From: Mycobacterium colombiense | GTDB lineage: Bacteria; Actinomycetota; Actinomycetes; Mycobacteriales; Mycobacteriaceae | Direction: 5' to 3' | Length of the DNA stretch: 64,000 bases | NCBI RefSeq assembly: GCF_001953985.1 | Contig: NZ_MBEI01000008.1 | Location: forward strand, 56,751-120,750 | Shown here: piece after piece, positions 8,057 through 18,001 of the stretch | How the letters are laid out: each line of letters opens with the position of its first letter | How positions within the stretch are numbered: the first letter of the stretch is position 1 | Program-made: the position numbers and the translations under genes | The notes under the pieces: model-generated | The model's input: the letters and a program-made list of their open reading frames with translations, nothing else | What the model was told of the DNA's origin: nothing | The model's database searches: none

Positions 8057-8851
8057 ATGCACCGGCCGACGGATCTGCCCCGCTGGGTGTATGTCCCCGC
8101 GGCGGTGGGCACCATCTTCGTGGTGCTGCCGTTGCTGGCCATCGCGGTCAAGGTCGACTGGCCGCATTTCGGATCGCTGATCGGCAGCCGGTCGTCGCGG
8201 ACGGCGTTGTTGCTGAGCCTGAAGACCGCCGCCGCCAGCACGGCGCTGTGCCTGGTGTTGGGGGTGCCGATGGCGCTGGTGCTGGCGCGCAGCACGGCGC
8301 GCGTGATCCGGTTGCTGCGGCCACTGATCCTGCTCCCGCTGGTGCTGCCGCCCGTGGTGGGCGGAATCGCGTTGCTGTACGCGTTCGGCCGGCTCGGACT
8401 GCTCGGCCGGTACCTGGAAGCCGCCGGTGTGAGCATCGCGTTCAGCACCACCGCCGTGGTGCTGGCACAGACGTTCGTCTCGCTGCCGTTTCTGGTGATT
8501 TCGCTGGAGGGCGCCGCGCGCACCGCGGGGGCCGACTTCGAGCTGGTGGCCGCGACGTTGGGGGCGCGCCCGAGCGTCGTCTGGTGGCGCGTCACCCTGC
8601 CGCTGCTGTTGCCGGGCGTGCTGTCGGGGGCGGTGCTGGCCTTCGCCCGCTCGCTGGGCGAATTCGGCGCGACGCTGACGTTCGCCGGATCCCGTCAGGG
8701 GGTGACCCGCACGCTGCCGCTGGAGATCTATCTGCAACGGGTGACCGACGCCAATGCCGCTGTGGCGCTGTCGATCCTGTTGGTGGTGGTGGCGGCCCTG
8801 GTGGTCTTGGGCCTGGGCACTCGCCGGCTGACCGGAACCGGGCAGCCGTGA
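8057..8851 (+). CDS. modB: Molybdate ABC transporter permease
   Basis: The 264-aa integral membrane subunit of the molybdate importer. About six hydrophobic segments are visible, beginning at residues 11-32, with the permease coupling motif [20 protein letters not shown] near 154-173 that contacts ModC. The ATG at 8057 follows the modA stop by 8 bp. Its stop TGA overlaps the GTG start of modC by 4 bp, implying translational coupling. Length matches M. tuberculosis ModB (264). Confidence 0.96.
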   Translation: MHRPTDLPRWVYVPAAVGTIFVVLPLLAIAVKVDWPHFGSLIGSRSSRTALLLSLKTAAASTALCLVLGVPMALVLARSTARVIRLLRPLILLPLVLPPVVGGIALLYAFGRLGLLGRYLEAAGVSIAFSTTAVVLAQTFVSLPFLVISLEGAARTAGADFELVAATLGARPSVVWWRVTLPLLLPGVLSGAVLAFARSLGEFGATLTFAGSRQGVTRTLPLEIYLQRVTDANAAVALSILLVVVAALVVLGLGTRRLTGTGQP

Positions 8852-9951
8852 GCGAACTGCGGCTGCGCGCGGCCGTCGCCGACCGCCATGTGGACGTGGA
8901 GTTCTCCGTGTCCGCGGGTGAGGTGCTCGCGGTGCTCGGCCCCAACGGCGCGGGCAAATCGACCGTCCTGCATGTCATCGCGGGGCTACTTCGTCCGGAC
9001 GAGGGGGTGGTGCGGCTGGGGGACCGGGTCTTGACCGACACCGCGGCCGGGATAAACGTGGCGACGCACGACCGCCGGGTCGGGCTGCTGCTGCAGGACG
9101 CGTTGCTGTTCCCGCACATGAGCGTTGCCGCCAATGTCGCGTTCGGACCGCACAGTCGGCGCGCGAGGTGGCGCCCGGCGCGCGCCGCCCAGGCGGCGAC
9201 CGCGCTGCGCTGGCTGCGCGAGGTCGATGCCGAACGCTTCGCCGACCGGAAACCGCGGCAGCTGTCCGGCGGGCAGGCCCAGCGGGTCGCGATCGCCCGG
9301 GCGCTGGCGGCCGAACCCGACGTGTTGCTGCTCGACGAACCGCTGGCCGGGCTCGACGTCGCTGCGGCCGCGGCGATCCGGGCGGTGTTGCGCAAGGTCA
9401 TCACCCGCATCCGTTGCGCCGCGATCCTGGTCACCCACGACCTGCTGGACGTGTTCACCCTGGCCGATCGCGTCCTGGTGCTGGAATCCGGCACGATCGC
9501 CGAAATCGGCCCGGTGCCCGCGGTTCTCACCGCGCCCCGCAGTCACTTCGCGGCCCGCATCGCGGGCATCAACCTGGTGAACGGAACCGTCGACCGTGAC
9601 GGCTCGCTGCGCGCGGAGTCCGGCGACCGCTGGCATGCGGCGCCGGGAGAGAGCGGCGAAACGGTCTCGCCGGACCAGCATGCGATCGCGGTGTTCCCGC
9701 CAACGGCGGTGGCCGTCTATCGCGACCGCCCGCATGGCAGCCCCCGCAACACCGTTGAGGTCACCGTGGCCGAGATGGACGTCCGCGGGGCGGCCGTGTG
9801 GGTGCGCGCCGCGCAGCAACCCGACGGGGCCCCGGGCGTCGCCGCGGAGATCACCGTCGACGCCGCGTCTGAGCTGCAATTGGTGCCCGGGGATCGAGTG
9901 TGGTTCTCGGTCAAGGCCCACGAGGTGGCGCTGTATCCCGCCGCGCGGTGA
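8848..9951 (+). CDS. modC: Molybdate ABC transporter ATP-binding protein
   Basis: Powers molybdate import. In the 367-aa product the Walker [10 protein letters not shown] is at 31-39, the signature LSGGQ at 139-143, Walker B LLLDEP at 160-165 and the switch histidine in VTHD shortly after. Residues from about 300 form a TOBE/molybdopterin-binding-like tail beginning [14 protein letters not shown], which in ModC proteins can bind oxyanion and regulate transport. The GTG start at 8848 overlaps the modB stop as GTGA. The last gene of the operon; apa starts 121 bp later. Confidence 0.95.
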   Translation: MSELRLRAAVADRHVDVEFSVSAGEVLAVLGPNGAGKSTVLHVIAGLLRPDEGVVRLGDRVLTDTAAGINVATHDRRVGLLLQDALLFPHMSVAANVAFGPHSRRARWRPARAAQAATALRWLREVDAERFADRKPRQLSGGQAQRVAIARALAAEPDVLLLDEPLAGLDVAAAAAIRAVLRKVITRIRCAAILVTHDLLDVFTLADRVLVLESGTIAEIGPVPAVLTAPRSHFAARIAGINLVNGTVDRDGSLRAESGDRWHAAPGESGETVSPDQHAIAVFPPTAVAVYRDRPHGSPRNTVEVTVAEMDVRGAAVWVRAAQQPDGAPGVAAEITVDAASELQLVPGDRVWFSVKAHEVALYPAAR

Positions 9952-10072
9952 GCCGCCGGGTGCCGGCGTCATGCCGCCGGCAAGATTGCACATTGGCAAC
10001 ATCGGTAAATCCCCACAGCATTAGTCCGCATGCACCCTTGCGTCACAGCGGTAACACGGTAGGTTCGTCGCC

Positions 10073-11128
10073 ATGGAGCAGGTGGATCCGACCTCGACCC
10101 GTCGTAAAGGACTGTGGACGACGCTGGCGCTCACCACGGTGACCGGTGCCAGCGCAGTCGCCATCGCGTTGCCGGCGACTTCCAGCGCCGATCCCGAGGT
10201 GCCGACGCCCGTCCCGCCGACCGCCACGGCCCCGCCGGGGGCCCCGGCGACCAACGCGCCGCCGGCCGCTCAGCCGCCGAATGGGCAACCGGCACCGGGT
10301 GATCCCAACGCGGTCCCACCACCGCCCGCCAACCCCAACGGCGCACCGCCGCCGCCCGTCGACCCGAATGCGCCGCCGCCACCGCCGGCCGACCCGAACG
10401 CCGGGCGGATCACCAACGCGGTCGGGGGATTCAGCTACGTGCTGCCGCCCGGCTGGGTGGAGTCGGACGCGTCGCACCTCGACTACGGTTCGGCGCTGCT
10501 GAGCAAGGTCACCGGCCCACCGCCGATGCCCGACCAGGCGCCGGCGGTCGCCAACGACACCCGCATCGTGATGGGCCGCCTGGACCAAAAGCTCTATGCC
10601 AGCGCGGAAGCCAACAACGCCAAGGCCGCGGTGCGGCTGGGCTCGGACATGGGTGAGTTCTTCATGCCCTATCCCGGCACCCGGATCAACCAGGACGCCA
10701 CCCCGCTCTCCGGCAGCAACGGAAGCACCGGCAGCGCGTCGTACTACGAAGTCAAATTCAGCGACGCGTCCAAGCCCAACGGCCAGATCTGGACGGGCGT
10801 GATCGGTTCCGCCAACGGCGGCACCGCCCAACGCTGGTTCGTGGTGTGGCTCGGAACCTCGAACGACCCGGTGGACCGGGGCGCGGCCAAGGCGCTCACC
10901 GAGTCGATCCAGGCATGGACACCGCCGGCGGCTCCTGGAGCCCCCGCGGCACCGGGTGCGCCGGGTACAGCGACGGCTCCTGGCGCGCCCGCTGCTCCGC
11001 CGGCGCCCGGGGCACCCGCTGCGCCGCCGGCGCCGGGGGCACCCGCGCCGGTTCCCGGTGGCGCGCCGGCATCTTCCGAGGCCAGCCCGACGCCCACACC
11101 GACACCGCAGCAGACCCTCTCGGCCTGA
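10073..11128 (+). CDS. apa: Alanine-proline-rich secreted fibronectin-attachment antigen Apa (ModD/FAP)
   Basis: A secreted, O-mannosylated adhesin and T-cell antigen of mycobacteria. The 351-aa precursor has a signal peptide ending near SSA39, with mature DPEVP. Residues 40-110 are Pro/Ala/Asn-rich, about 112-285 form a globular domain ([22 protein letters not shown] to SIQAW), and 286-351 are APGAP-type repeats ending in [12 protein letters not shown]. The globular part contains the fibronectin-binding region in M. avium FAP. It lies downstream of modABC as in M. tuberculosis Rv1860 and was once named modD for that position only. Confidence 0.96.
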   Translation: MEQVDPTSTRRKGLWTTLALTTVTGASAVAIALPATSSADPEVPTPVPPTATAPPGAPATNAPPAAQPPNGQPAPGDPNAVPPPPANPNGAPPPPVDPNAPPPPPADPNAGRITNAVGGFSYVLPPGWVESDASHLDYGSALLSKVTGPPPMPDQAPAVANDTRIVMGRLDQKLYASAEANNAKAAVRLGSDMGEFFMPYPGTRINQDATPLSGSNGSTGSASYYEVKFSDASKPNGQIWTGVIGSANGGTAQRWFVVWLGTSNDPVDRGAAKALTESIQAWTPPAAPGAPAAPGAPGTATAPGAPAAPPAPGAPAAPPAPGAPAPVPGGAPASSEASPTPTPTPQQTLSA

Positions 11129-11274
11129 TCGCGCCGCTCGACGGCCCGCTCGCACCCGAAACCGACGGGTCAACCGTCTCCAATTCGGCGCTCATTTCGT
11201 GACCCAAACTGGGTATACCGAAGTGACGACCCAGCAAATAGCTGGGGTTTGCCAGCGATTGCAAGGAGACTTCG

Positions 11275-11577
11275 ATGGACGTCATTGCTGCTACCGAATA
11301 TCTGGCCCGCTCCTCGACGCTGACCAGCGTCGGCTGGATCGGCTACATCATCATCGGCGGTCTGGCGGGTGCGATCGCCAGCAGGATCATCAGAGGCAGC
11401 GGTGCCGGCATCCTGATGGACATCGTCATCGGCATCGTCGGCGCGTTGATCGGCGGCTTCATCCTGAGCTTCTTCGTCAACACCGCGGGTGGCGGAATCA
11501 TCTTCACCTTCTTCACAGCGCTGCTCGGCGCCCTGCTCCTGCTGTGGGTCGTCGGCATGGTGCGGCACAGGACCTAA
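11275..11577 (+). CDS. GlsB/YeaQ/YmgE family small membrane protein
   Basis: A 100-aa protein with three hydrophobic segments at about 18-36, 46-68 and 75-94. The glycine pattern GYIIIGGLAGAIASRIIRGSG and IVIGIVGALIGGF is typical of the transglycosylase-associated (GlsB/YeaQ) family, often stress-induced in bacteria. A good ribosome-binding site AAGGAG precedes the ATG. Orthologue of Rv1861. Function in mycobacteria unknown. Confidence 0.88.
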   Translation: MDVIAATEYLARSSTLTSVGWIGYIIIGGLAGAIASRIIRGSGAGILMDIVIGIVGALIGGFILSFFVNTAGGGIIFTFFTALLGALLLLWVVGMVRHRT

Positions 11578-11624
11578 TCGGCTTAACCCGTTGCGGCCGT
11601 GGTGGTTAGCGGCATGATGGATTG

Positions 11625-12653
11625 ATGCCTCCACCGGTGACCACCACGGCAATGCGCGCCTGGCGCGTGCGTCGGCCCGGGCCGATGAAGAGCGGCCCGC
11701 TGGAGCAGGTCACCGCCGAGGTGCCACACCCCGGCCCCTCCGAACTGCTGGTGGCGGTACGCGCCTGCGGCGTCTGCCGCACCGACCTGCACGTCACCGA
11801 AGGCGACCTGCCAGTGCACCGCGACCGGGTCACTCCCGGTCATGAGGTGGTCGGCGAAGTCATCGACATGGGTGAGCAGGCCGGCGACGAATTCCGCGTG
11901 GGGGACCGGGTGGGCATCGCCTGGCTACGCCACACCTGCGGCGTGTGCAAGTATTGCCGGCGCGGCGACGAGAACCTGTGCCCCGATTCTCGCTACACCG
12001 GCTGGGACGCCGACGGCGGTTACGCCGAATTCGCCACCGTCCCGGCCGCTTTCGCCCACCCCTTGCCGAGCGGCTACAGCGACAGCCAGCTGGCCCCGTT
12101 GTTGTGTGCGGGCATCATCGGCTACCGCTCGCTGCAGCGCGCCGAGCTGCCGGCTGGTGGCCGCCTGGGTCTCTACGGCTTCGGCGGCAGCGCGCACATC
12201 ACCGCGCAGGTGGCGCTGGCACAAGGCGCCGAGGTACACGTGATGACCCGCGGATCCCGCGCGCAGGAACTGGCGTTGGAGCTCGGCGCGGCATCGGCGC
12301 AGGGTGCGGCCGAGCCGCCCCCGGTGCCGCTGGACGCCGCGATTTTGTTTGCTCCGGTGGGTGATCTGGTGCTGCCCGCGCTGGAAGCGCTGGACCGCGG
12401 CGGCACCCTGGCGATCGCCGGGATTCACCTGTCCGACATCCCGGCCCTGAACTACCAGCGTCACCTGTTCCAGGAACGCCAGGTCCGATCGGTGACGTCC
12501 AACACCCGGGCGGACGCGCGGGCCTTCCTGGACTTCGCGGGTAAGCACCACATCGAGGTGACGACGCCGGAATATCCGCTCGGACAGGCGGATCGGGCGC
12601 TGACGGATCTCAGCGCCGGCCGCATCGCCGGTGCGGCGGTGCTGCTGGCCTGA
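11625..12653 (+). CDS. adhA: Zinc-dependent medium-chain alcohol dehydrogenase AdhA
   Basis: Oxidises an alcohol with NAD(P)+. The 342-aa protein has the catalytic-zinc residues Cys and GHEVVGE in the N-terminal domain, the four-cysteine structural zinc lobe [15 protein letters not shown], and a Rossmann domain opening [15 protein letters not shown] (a GxGGxxH variant). The ATG at 11625 is used; another ATG at 11652 (MRAWRVRRP) is the nearest conserved point and cannot be excluded. Orthologue of Rv1862. Convergent with the CPBP gene 7 bp away. Confidence 0.93.
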   Translation: MPPPVTTTAMRAWRVRRPGPMKSGPLEQVTAEVPHPGPSELLVAVRACGVCRTDLHVTEGDLPVHRDRVTPGHEVVGEVIDMGEQAGDEFRVGDRVGIAWLRHTCGVCKYCRRGDENLCPDSRYTGWDADGGYAEFATVPAAFAHPLPSGYSDSQLAPLLCAGIIGYRSLQRAELPAGGRLGLYGFGGSAHITAQVALAQGAEVHVMTRGSRAQELALELGAASAQGAAEPPPVPLDAAILFAPVGDLVLPALEALDRGGTLAIAGIHLSDIPALNYQRHLFQERQVRSVTSNTRADARAFLDFAGKHHIEVTTPEYPLGQADRALTDLSAGRIAGAAVLLA

Positions 12654-12660
12654 TTCGGCG

Positions 12661-13422
12661 TCAGGTGGACAGGTGCCACACCAGCGCGGCGGCCAGCGCG
12701 CCGAGCCCGTTCAACGACCAGTGCAACGCAATGGGCGCGATCAGGCTGCCGCTGCGCCGGCGTAGCCAGCTGAAGACGAATCCGGCGGCCCCGGTCGCGA
12801 GGACGGCCCCGGTCACCCCGGCCATCATGCCCACGATTCCGCCGCCGAACAGCCGGGTGAAGCCGACGTTGCTGCTAGTCAGGCCGAAGGACGTCGCGAC
12901 ATGCCATAGCCCGAACAACAGCGAACCCGCCAGCGCGACGCCGCGAAAGCCCCAGGCCCGGTTGAGCGCGCCGTGCAGGACGCCCCGGAAGGCCAGCTCC
13001 TCGGGGATGACGGTCTGCAGCGGGATGACGACCATCGAGGCGATCATCGCCCCGGAGATCGTGGCGTAGCGGTTGTTCATGAACAGCGGCCGGGTCTCCG
13101 GCAGCAGCACGCCCAGCGCGATCACCGACGCGACGACGGCCACGGCGGCCACGGCGTAACCCATGCCGGGCTTCCAGTGCTCGCGGCCCAGGCCGAGGTC
13201 CGCCCAGCCCAGGCCCCGCCAGCGCATCAAAATGACCAGCCCCACGGCCGCGGCCGGGACGGTGGCGATGCTCGCCCACGGCGTGGTGAAGTGCGCGATC
13301 AGGTTGGTCAGCACCAGCACCACGACGACGACGGCAATGTCGAGGTGGATCCGGAATCGGTGCAGCACCGGGAACCTTGACACCGCGGGGTGAATATCGG
13401 CTGTCCCGGTGGCGTCAAGCAT
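12661..13422 (-). CDS. CPBP (CAAX/Abi) family membrane protease
   Basis: A 253-aa integral membrane protein with six or so hydrophobic helices. The family motifs are complete: EE-x3-R at 141-146 (EELAFR), FGLWH with histidine at 174, and a final HWSLN. The family contains glutamic-type intramembrane proteases such as Rce1 and bacterial immunity proteins; the substrate here is unknown. Orthologue of Rv1863c. It follows xfp on the same strand, 67 bp downstream. Confidence 0.9.
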   Translation of the reverse strand: MLDATGTADIHPAVSRFPVLHRFRIHLDIAVVVVVLVLTNLIAHFTTPWASIATVPAAAVGLVILMRWRGLGWADLGLGREHWKPGMGYAVAAVAVVASVIALGVLLPETRPLFMNNRYATISGAMIASMVVIPLQTVIPEELAFRGVLHGALNRAWGFRGVALAGSLLFGLWHVATSFGLTSSNVGFTRLFGGGIVGMMAGVTGAVLATGAAGFVFSWLRRRSGSLIAPIALHWSLNGLGALAAALVWHLST

Positions 13423-13489
13423 CCGACCAGTTTACCGGCGCCCGAGGGATCGACCGGGTTGCTCGCGTCACTCGGCGGTCACCCGCGGC

Positions 13490-15874
13490 TCACTCGGCCG
13501 GCCAGGTCCAGCCGGCGATCTTCGGGTCGTCCTCGCCGTGCTCGCGGGTGTACATCCGCGCCGCGAGGCGCGCGTCGACCATCCGCTGCCGCAGTATGGC
13601 GGCGCGGCTGGCCAGGCCGTCCACCCGGTCGATGACGTCCATGACGAGGTGGAAGCGGTCTAGATCGTTGAGCATCACCATGTCGAACGGCGTCGTCGTG
13701 GTGCCGCGCTCCTTGAAGCCGCGCACATGCAGGTGGGCGTGGTTGGTGCGGCTGTAGGTGAGCCGGTGGATCAGCCAGGGATAGCCGTGGTAGGCGAAGA
13801 TGACCGGCTTGTCGCGGGTGAACAGCGCGTCGAATTCGCGGTCGGGCAGCCCGTGCGGGTGCTCGGAATCCGGTTGCAGCCGCATCAGGTCGACGACGTT
13901 GATCACCCGGACGCCCAGCTCCGGCAGCTCGCGGCGCAGGATGTCGGCGGCGGCCAGCGTCTCCAGCGTGGGGATGTCTCCGGCGCAGGCCAGCACCACG
14001 TCGGGCTCCTCGGTGGCCGTGCTCGCCCACGGCCAGATGCCCAGGCCGCGGGTGCAGTGCGCGATCGCGGAGTCCATGTCGAGGTAGGCCAGCGCGGGCT
14101 GCTTGCCGGCGACGATGACGTTGATGTAGTCGCGGCTGCGCAGGCAGTGATCGGCCACCGAGAGCAGCGTGTTGCCGTCCGGCGGCAGGTAGACGCGGGT
14201 CAGTTCCGGTCGCTTGTTGGCGACGAGGTCGATGAAGCCCGGGTCCTGATGGGACGCGCCGTTGTGGTCCTGACGCCAGACGTGCGAGCTGAGCAGATAG
14301 TTGAGCGACGCGATCGGGCGGCGCCACGGCAATTCCCGGCTGGTGGCAAGCCATTTCGCGTGCTGGTTGAGCATCGAGTCGACGATGTGCACGAACGCTT
14401 CGTAGCAGTTGAACAGCCCGTGTCGCCCGGTCAGCAGATAGCCCTCCAGCCAGCCCTGGCACAGGTGCTCGGAGAGCACCTCCATCACGCGGCCGTCCGG
14501 CGCTAGGTGCTCGTCGTCGGGCTCGACCTCCGAGAGCCACACCTTGTCGGTCGACCCGAAGACGGCGTCGAGCCGATTGGAGGCCGTCTCGTCGGGGCCC
14601 ATCAGCCGGAACCGGTCCCGGTTGCGGGCGATCACGTCGCGCAGGAACGCGCCCAGCACCCGGGTTGCCTCGTGCGTGGCCGCCGCCGGCCGCTCGACGG
14701 CCACGGCGTAGTCGCGAAAGTCCGGCAGGTCCAGATCGTGCAGCAACAGCCCGCCGTTGGCGTGCGGGTTGGCGCTCATCCGGCGATCGCCTTTGGGTGC
14801 CAGCGCGCGCAATTCGTCACGCAGCCTGCCGTTGTCGTCGAAAAGCTGCTCGGGCGCGTAGCTGCGCAGCCACTCCTCCAGCTGGGCGCGGTGCTCGGGA
14901 TTTTTGTGCGTCTCGGACAGCGGCACCTGATGTGAGCGCCAGGTCCCCTCGACCTTCTTGCCGTCCACCACCTTGGGCCCGGTCCAGCCCTTGGGCGTGC
15001 GCAGCACGATCATCGGCCACACCGGTCGCTGCGCCTGACCGCCGCCGCGGGCCGCGGTCTGGATGGCCGCGATGTCATCGAAGGCGTCGTCGAGCGCGGC
15101 GGCCAGTTGGCGGTGCACGTCGGCCGGGTCGTCGCCGGCGACCGTGATCGGCCGGTAGCCGTAGCCGCGCAACAACGACTCCAGCTCGTCGTGCGGGATG
15201 CGGGCCAGCACCGTCGGATTGGCGATCTTGTAGCCGTTGAGCGCCAGGATGGGCAGCACGGCGCCGTCGGTCACCGGGTCGAGGAACTTGTTGGAGTGCC
15301 AGCTGGCGGCCAGCGGCCCGGTTTCGGCCTCGCCGTCGCCGACGACGCAGGCCACCACCAAATACGGGTTGTCCAGGGCCGCGCCGTAGGCGTGCACCAG
15401 CGCGTAGCCGAGCTCACCGCCCTCGTGGATGGATCCCGGCGTCTGCGCCGCGACGTGGCTGGGGATGCCGCCGGGGAAGGAGAACTGCCGGAACAGCTTG
15501 CGCAGCCCTTCGGCGTCCTCTTCGATGCCGGTGTACACCTCGCTGTAGGTGCCTTCCAGGTAGGCGTTGGCGACCAGCCCGGGTCCGCCGTGACCGGGCC
15601 CGGTCACGTAGATGACGTCGGCGTCGCGGTTGCGGATGATCCGGTTCAGGTGGGCATAGACGAGGTTGAGCCCGGGTGTTGTGCCCCAGTGCCCCAGCAA
15701 CCGCGGTTTGACGTGCTCGGTGGCCAGCGGCTGGGTGAGCAGCGGGTTGTCCAGGAGGTAGATCTGTCCGACCGACAGATAATTGGCGGCGCGCCAGTAC
15801 TTGTCGAGCAGAGCGAGTTCGTCGTCGGAGAGCGGAGATTCGGTGGGCGCGGAGGTTCGGGTTTCTAGGCTCAC
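13490..15874 (-). CDS. xfp: Phosphoketolase (xylulose-5-phosphate/fructose-6-phosphate)
   Basis: A thiamine-diphosphate enzyme that cleaves xylulose-5-P or fructose-6-P with phosphate to acetyl phosphate plus a sugar phosphate. The 794-aa length is typical. Visible motifs are GHWGTTPG at 61-68, TGPGHGGPG near 91-99, the TPP/Mg motif GDGEAETG at 179-186, and the C-terminal domain ending AGWTWPAE. It starts with GTG. I do not recall a counterpart at this locus in M. tuberculosis, where Rv1864c occupies the position. An acetate kinase or phosphotransacetylase would be needed to use acetyl phosphate; none is in this window. Confidence 0.96.
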   Translation of the reverse strand: MSLETRTSAPTESPLSDDELALLDKYWRAANYLSVGQIYLLDNPLLTQPLATEHVKPRLLGHWGTTPGLNLVYAHLNRIIRNRDADVIYVTGPGHGGPGLVANAYLEGTYSEVYTGIEEDAEGLRKLFRQFSFPGGIPSHVAAQTPGSIHEGGELGYALVHAYGAALDNPYLVVACVVGDGEAETGPLAASWHSNKFLDPVTDGAVLPILALNGYKIANPTVLARIPHDELESLLRGYGYRPITVAGDDPADVHRQLAAALDDAFDDIAAIQTAARGGGQAQRPVWPMIVLRTPKGWTGPKVVDGKKVEGTWRSHQVPLSETHKNPEHRAQLEEWLRSYAPEQLFDDNGRLRDELRALAPKGDRRMSANPHANGGLLLHDLDLPDFRDYAVAVERPAAATHEATRVLGAFLRDVIARNRDRFRLMGPDETASNRLDAVFGSTDKVWLSEVEPDDEHLAPDGRVMEVLSEHLCQGWLEGYLLTGRHGLFNCYEAFVHIVDSMLNQHAKWLATSRELPWRRPIASLNYLLSSHVWRQDHNGASHQDPGFIDLVANKRPELTRVYLPPDGNTLLSVADHCLRSRDYINVIVAGKQPALAYLDMDSAIAHCTRGLGIWPWASTATEEPDVVLACAGDIPTLETLAAADILRRELPELGVRVINVVDLMRLQPDSEHPHGLPDREFDALFTRDKPVIFAYHGYPWLIHRLTYSRTNHAHLHVRGFKERGTTTTPFDMVMLNDLDRFHLVMDVIDRVDGLASRAAILRQRMVDARLAARMYTREHGEDDPKIAGWTWPAE

Positions 15875-15918
15875 CCGGCCGATTGTCCGCGCCTTCGGTG
15901 AAGAATGCTCGTGCGCGA

Positions 15919-16767
15919 TTACTCTTCGCCGCGGGCGCGGGCCTCATACGCCCGGCGCTTGGCGACGTCGACGTCGTCGGTGAAGACGTGATCACCGCCC
16001 AGCATCCGGTTCAGCCCCTCGGCGATTCGGCGCGGCCAGAACTTCTGGGACACCACCATGGCGCCCGCCGCCTTGGTGATCCGCACCCGCGGCTTGGGGT
16101 GAGCCACCAGGTTGACGATCGCGTCGGCGATCTCGGTGGGTTCGGCGTTGCGGAACCCCTTCATGCCGGGAGTTCCGGCGACCAACTCGGTGTTGACGAA
16201 CGTCGGCAACACCAGCGAGAACTTCACGCCGGCGTCCTGGTACTCCAGCCGGGCCGAGTCGGTGAAGCCGATTACCGCGTGCTTGCTGGCGCAGTAGGTG
16301 GCCAGCCCGACGATGTTGAGTTCACCGGCCAGCGAGGCGACGTTGATGACGTGACCCTTGCCGCGCGGTGCCATGCGCTGGGCCGCCAGCTTGCTGCCGA
16401 CGATCACGCCGTAGACGTTGATATCCAAGATCCGCCGGGTGACCGCGTCGGGCTCGTCGACGATCTTGCCGACGGGCATGATGCCGGCGTTGTTGATCAG
16501 CACGTCGATCGGGCCGAGCCGGCGCTCGACCTCGTCCAGGAAATCGGAGAACGAGTGCGGATCGGTGACGTCGAGCTTCCCGTAGACGTCGAGGCCCAGG
16601 TCGGCACCCGACTCCTTCACCCGCACCTCGTCGACGTCGCCGATGGCGACCTTGGCGCCCAGATTGTGCAGCGCGGTCGCGGTGGCCAGCCCGATGCCGC
16701 GGGCGCCTCCGGTGATCACGACGACCCTGCCGCGGACCTTCAGGCCTATCGAAGCCGTGTCTGCCAT
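15919..16767 (-). CDS. Short-chain dehydrogenase/reductase
   Basis: A 282-aa NAD(P)-dependent classical [11 protein letters not shown] is near 24-31, the NNAG motif in [11 protein letters not shown], the catalytic serine in NVASLAGE, and YCASK carries the Tyr and Lys. The C-terminal extension ([21 protein letters not shown]) is shared with many mycobacterial SDRs that act on lipids. The ATG at 16767 is chosen because it precedes the conserved domain by about 15 residues. Orthologue of Rv1865c (286 aa). Between xfp and uppP on the same strand. Confidence 0.9.
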   Translation of the reverse strand: MADTASIGLKVRGRVVVITGGARGIGLATATALHNLGAKVAIGDVDEVRVKESGADLGLDVYGKLDVTDPHSFSDFLDEVERRLGPIDVLINNAGIMPVGKIVDEPDAVTRRILDINVYGVIVGSKLAAQRMAPRGKGHVINVASLAGELNIVGLATYCASKHAVIGFTDSARLEYQDAGVKFSLVLPTFVNTELVAGTPGMKGFRNAEPTEIADAIVNLVAHPKPRVRITKAAGAMVVSQKFWPRRIAEGLNRMLGGDHVFTDDVDVAKRRAYEARARGEE

Positions 16768-16874
16768 TCCGGTCCCCTCCAGTTTCTTGACGGGTGTCAA
16801 CTAAACAACGGGGTTAAGCACAGCACTCGAAGTCGCCCCTGCGCAACAATCCCCGGTGACCGGCGCGCGACGGT

Positions 16875-17792
16875 TCAGCGCAGGGCGAACCAGACCAGGC
16901 TGGCGCCGCCGGCCAGGGCGCAGTAGATCGCGAACGGCGTCAGCGTGCGGGTCTCGAAATACCGTGTCAGGAAACGCACGGCGAGATAAGCACAAACGAA
17001 TGAGGCGACGCTGCCGGCCAGCACCTGGCCGCCGATTCCGGCGCCCAGCGGCCCGAAGAGTTCCGGGATTTTGTACACGCCCGCGGCCAGGATGATCGGC
17101 GTCGCAAGTAAAAAGGAGAACCGGGCGGCATCTTCGTGCGACAAGCCCCGCCACAAGCCGGCCACGATGGTGATTCCCGAGCGGCTGATGCCGGGCAGCA
17201 GCGCGAGGATCTGCGCCGCACCGATCACCAAGCCGCGGGGCAGGGGGAGTTGGGCGAGCCGGCGGTCCGAGGCCTCGTCGCCGTGTTCGAGTTGCCCGCC
17301 GGCCATCGCGGCCTCATCCGGTGCGGGCGCGATGCGCCGGCGCAGCACCTCGCCCACATACAGGGCGATGCCATTGAGCAATAGGAACGCCGCGGCGGGG
17401 ACGGGCTTGCCGAGTGTGGTGCGGAACAGCTGTTCCAGCAAGAGCCCGGCCAGGCCCACCGGGATGGTGCCCACCACGATCAGCCAGGCCAGCCGTTCGT
17501 CGGGCGTCTGGATCCGCCGATGGCGCAGCGAGGTGAAGAACCCCGTCAGGATCCGCACCCAATCGCGCCAGAAGAACACCAGCAGGGCGGCGGCGGTGGC
17601 CACATGCAGGCCCACGATGAACGCGAGATACGGCGATTTGGGGGCGGACACGCTGAGGTCCTGGGCCCATCGCCCGCCGACCAGCGCCGGCACCAGCACC
17701 GCGTGCCCCAGGCTGGAGACCGGAAACAGCTCGGTCACGCCTTGGAACGCGCCGACCACCACGGCCTCCACGTAGCTCAGGTGCGCGGTCAT
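16875..17792 (-). CDS. uppP: Undecaprenyl-diphosphatase (UppP/BacA family)
   Basis: Removes a phosphate from undecaprenyl (or decaprenyl) diphosphate to recycle the lipid carrier for cell wall synthesis. The 305-aa membrane protein has about eight hydrophobic segments and both motifs: QGVTELFPVSSLGH near 18-31 (most members have SSTGH) and PGISRSGIT near 195. The ATG at 17792 matches the usual start. M. tuberculosis has a single uppP elsewhere (Rv2136c), so this is probably a second, accessory copy; that is from memory. It may form one transcript with the SDR. Confidence 0.9.
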   Translation of the reverse strand: MTAHLSYVEAVVVGAFQGVTELFPVSSLGHAVLVPALVGGRWAQDLSVSAPKSPYLAFIVGLHVATAAALLVFFWRDWVRILTGFFTSLRHRRIQTPDERLAWLIVVGTIPVGLAGLLLEQLFRTTLGKPVPAAAFLLLNGIALYVGEVLRRRIAPAPDEAAMAGGQLEHGDEASDRRLAQLPLPRGLVIGAAQILALLPGISRSGITIVAGLWRGLSHEDAARFSFLLATPIILAAGVYKIPELFGPLGAGIGGQVLAGSVASFVCAYLAVRFLTRYFETRTLTPFAIYCALAGGASLVWFALR

Positions 17793-18001
17793 AGTGATGC
17801 CTCCATGAGACGACGGACAGGGTCGGGCGGATCGGCCTGTGACGATAGCCGACGCCGACCTTCGAGGAGAACGTTGCGCCGGTGCCGACGGCGCGCCGGG
17901 CGAAACAGCTTGCCCGCCCGGCACTTTGGCCGCCGCGGTAGCCGTTCGACGTCGGGAACGCCCGCCGCGCAGCGGCCTGACCAGGCAGGTACGGTGTCCA
18001 G

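Noticed and set aside
10043..11173. Antisense 376-aa frame opposite apa
   Set aside because: Arg/Gly-rich reverse reading of Pro/Ala repeats.
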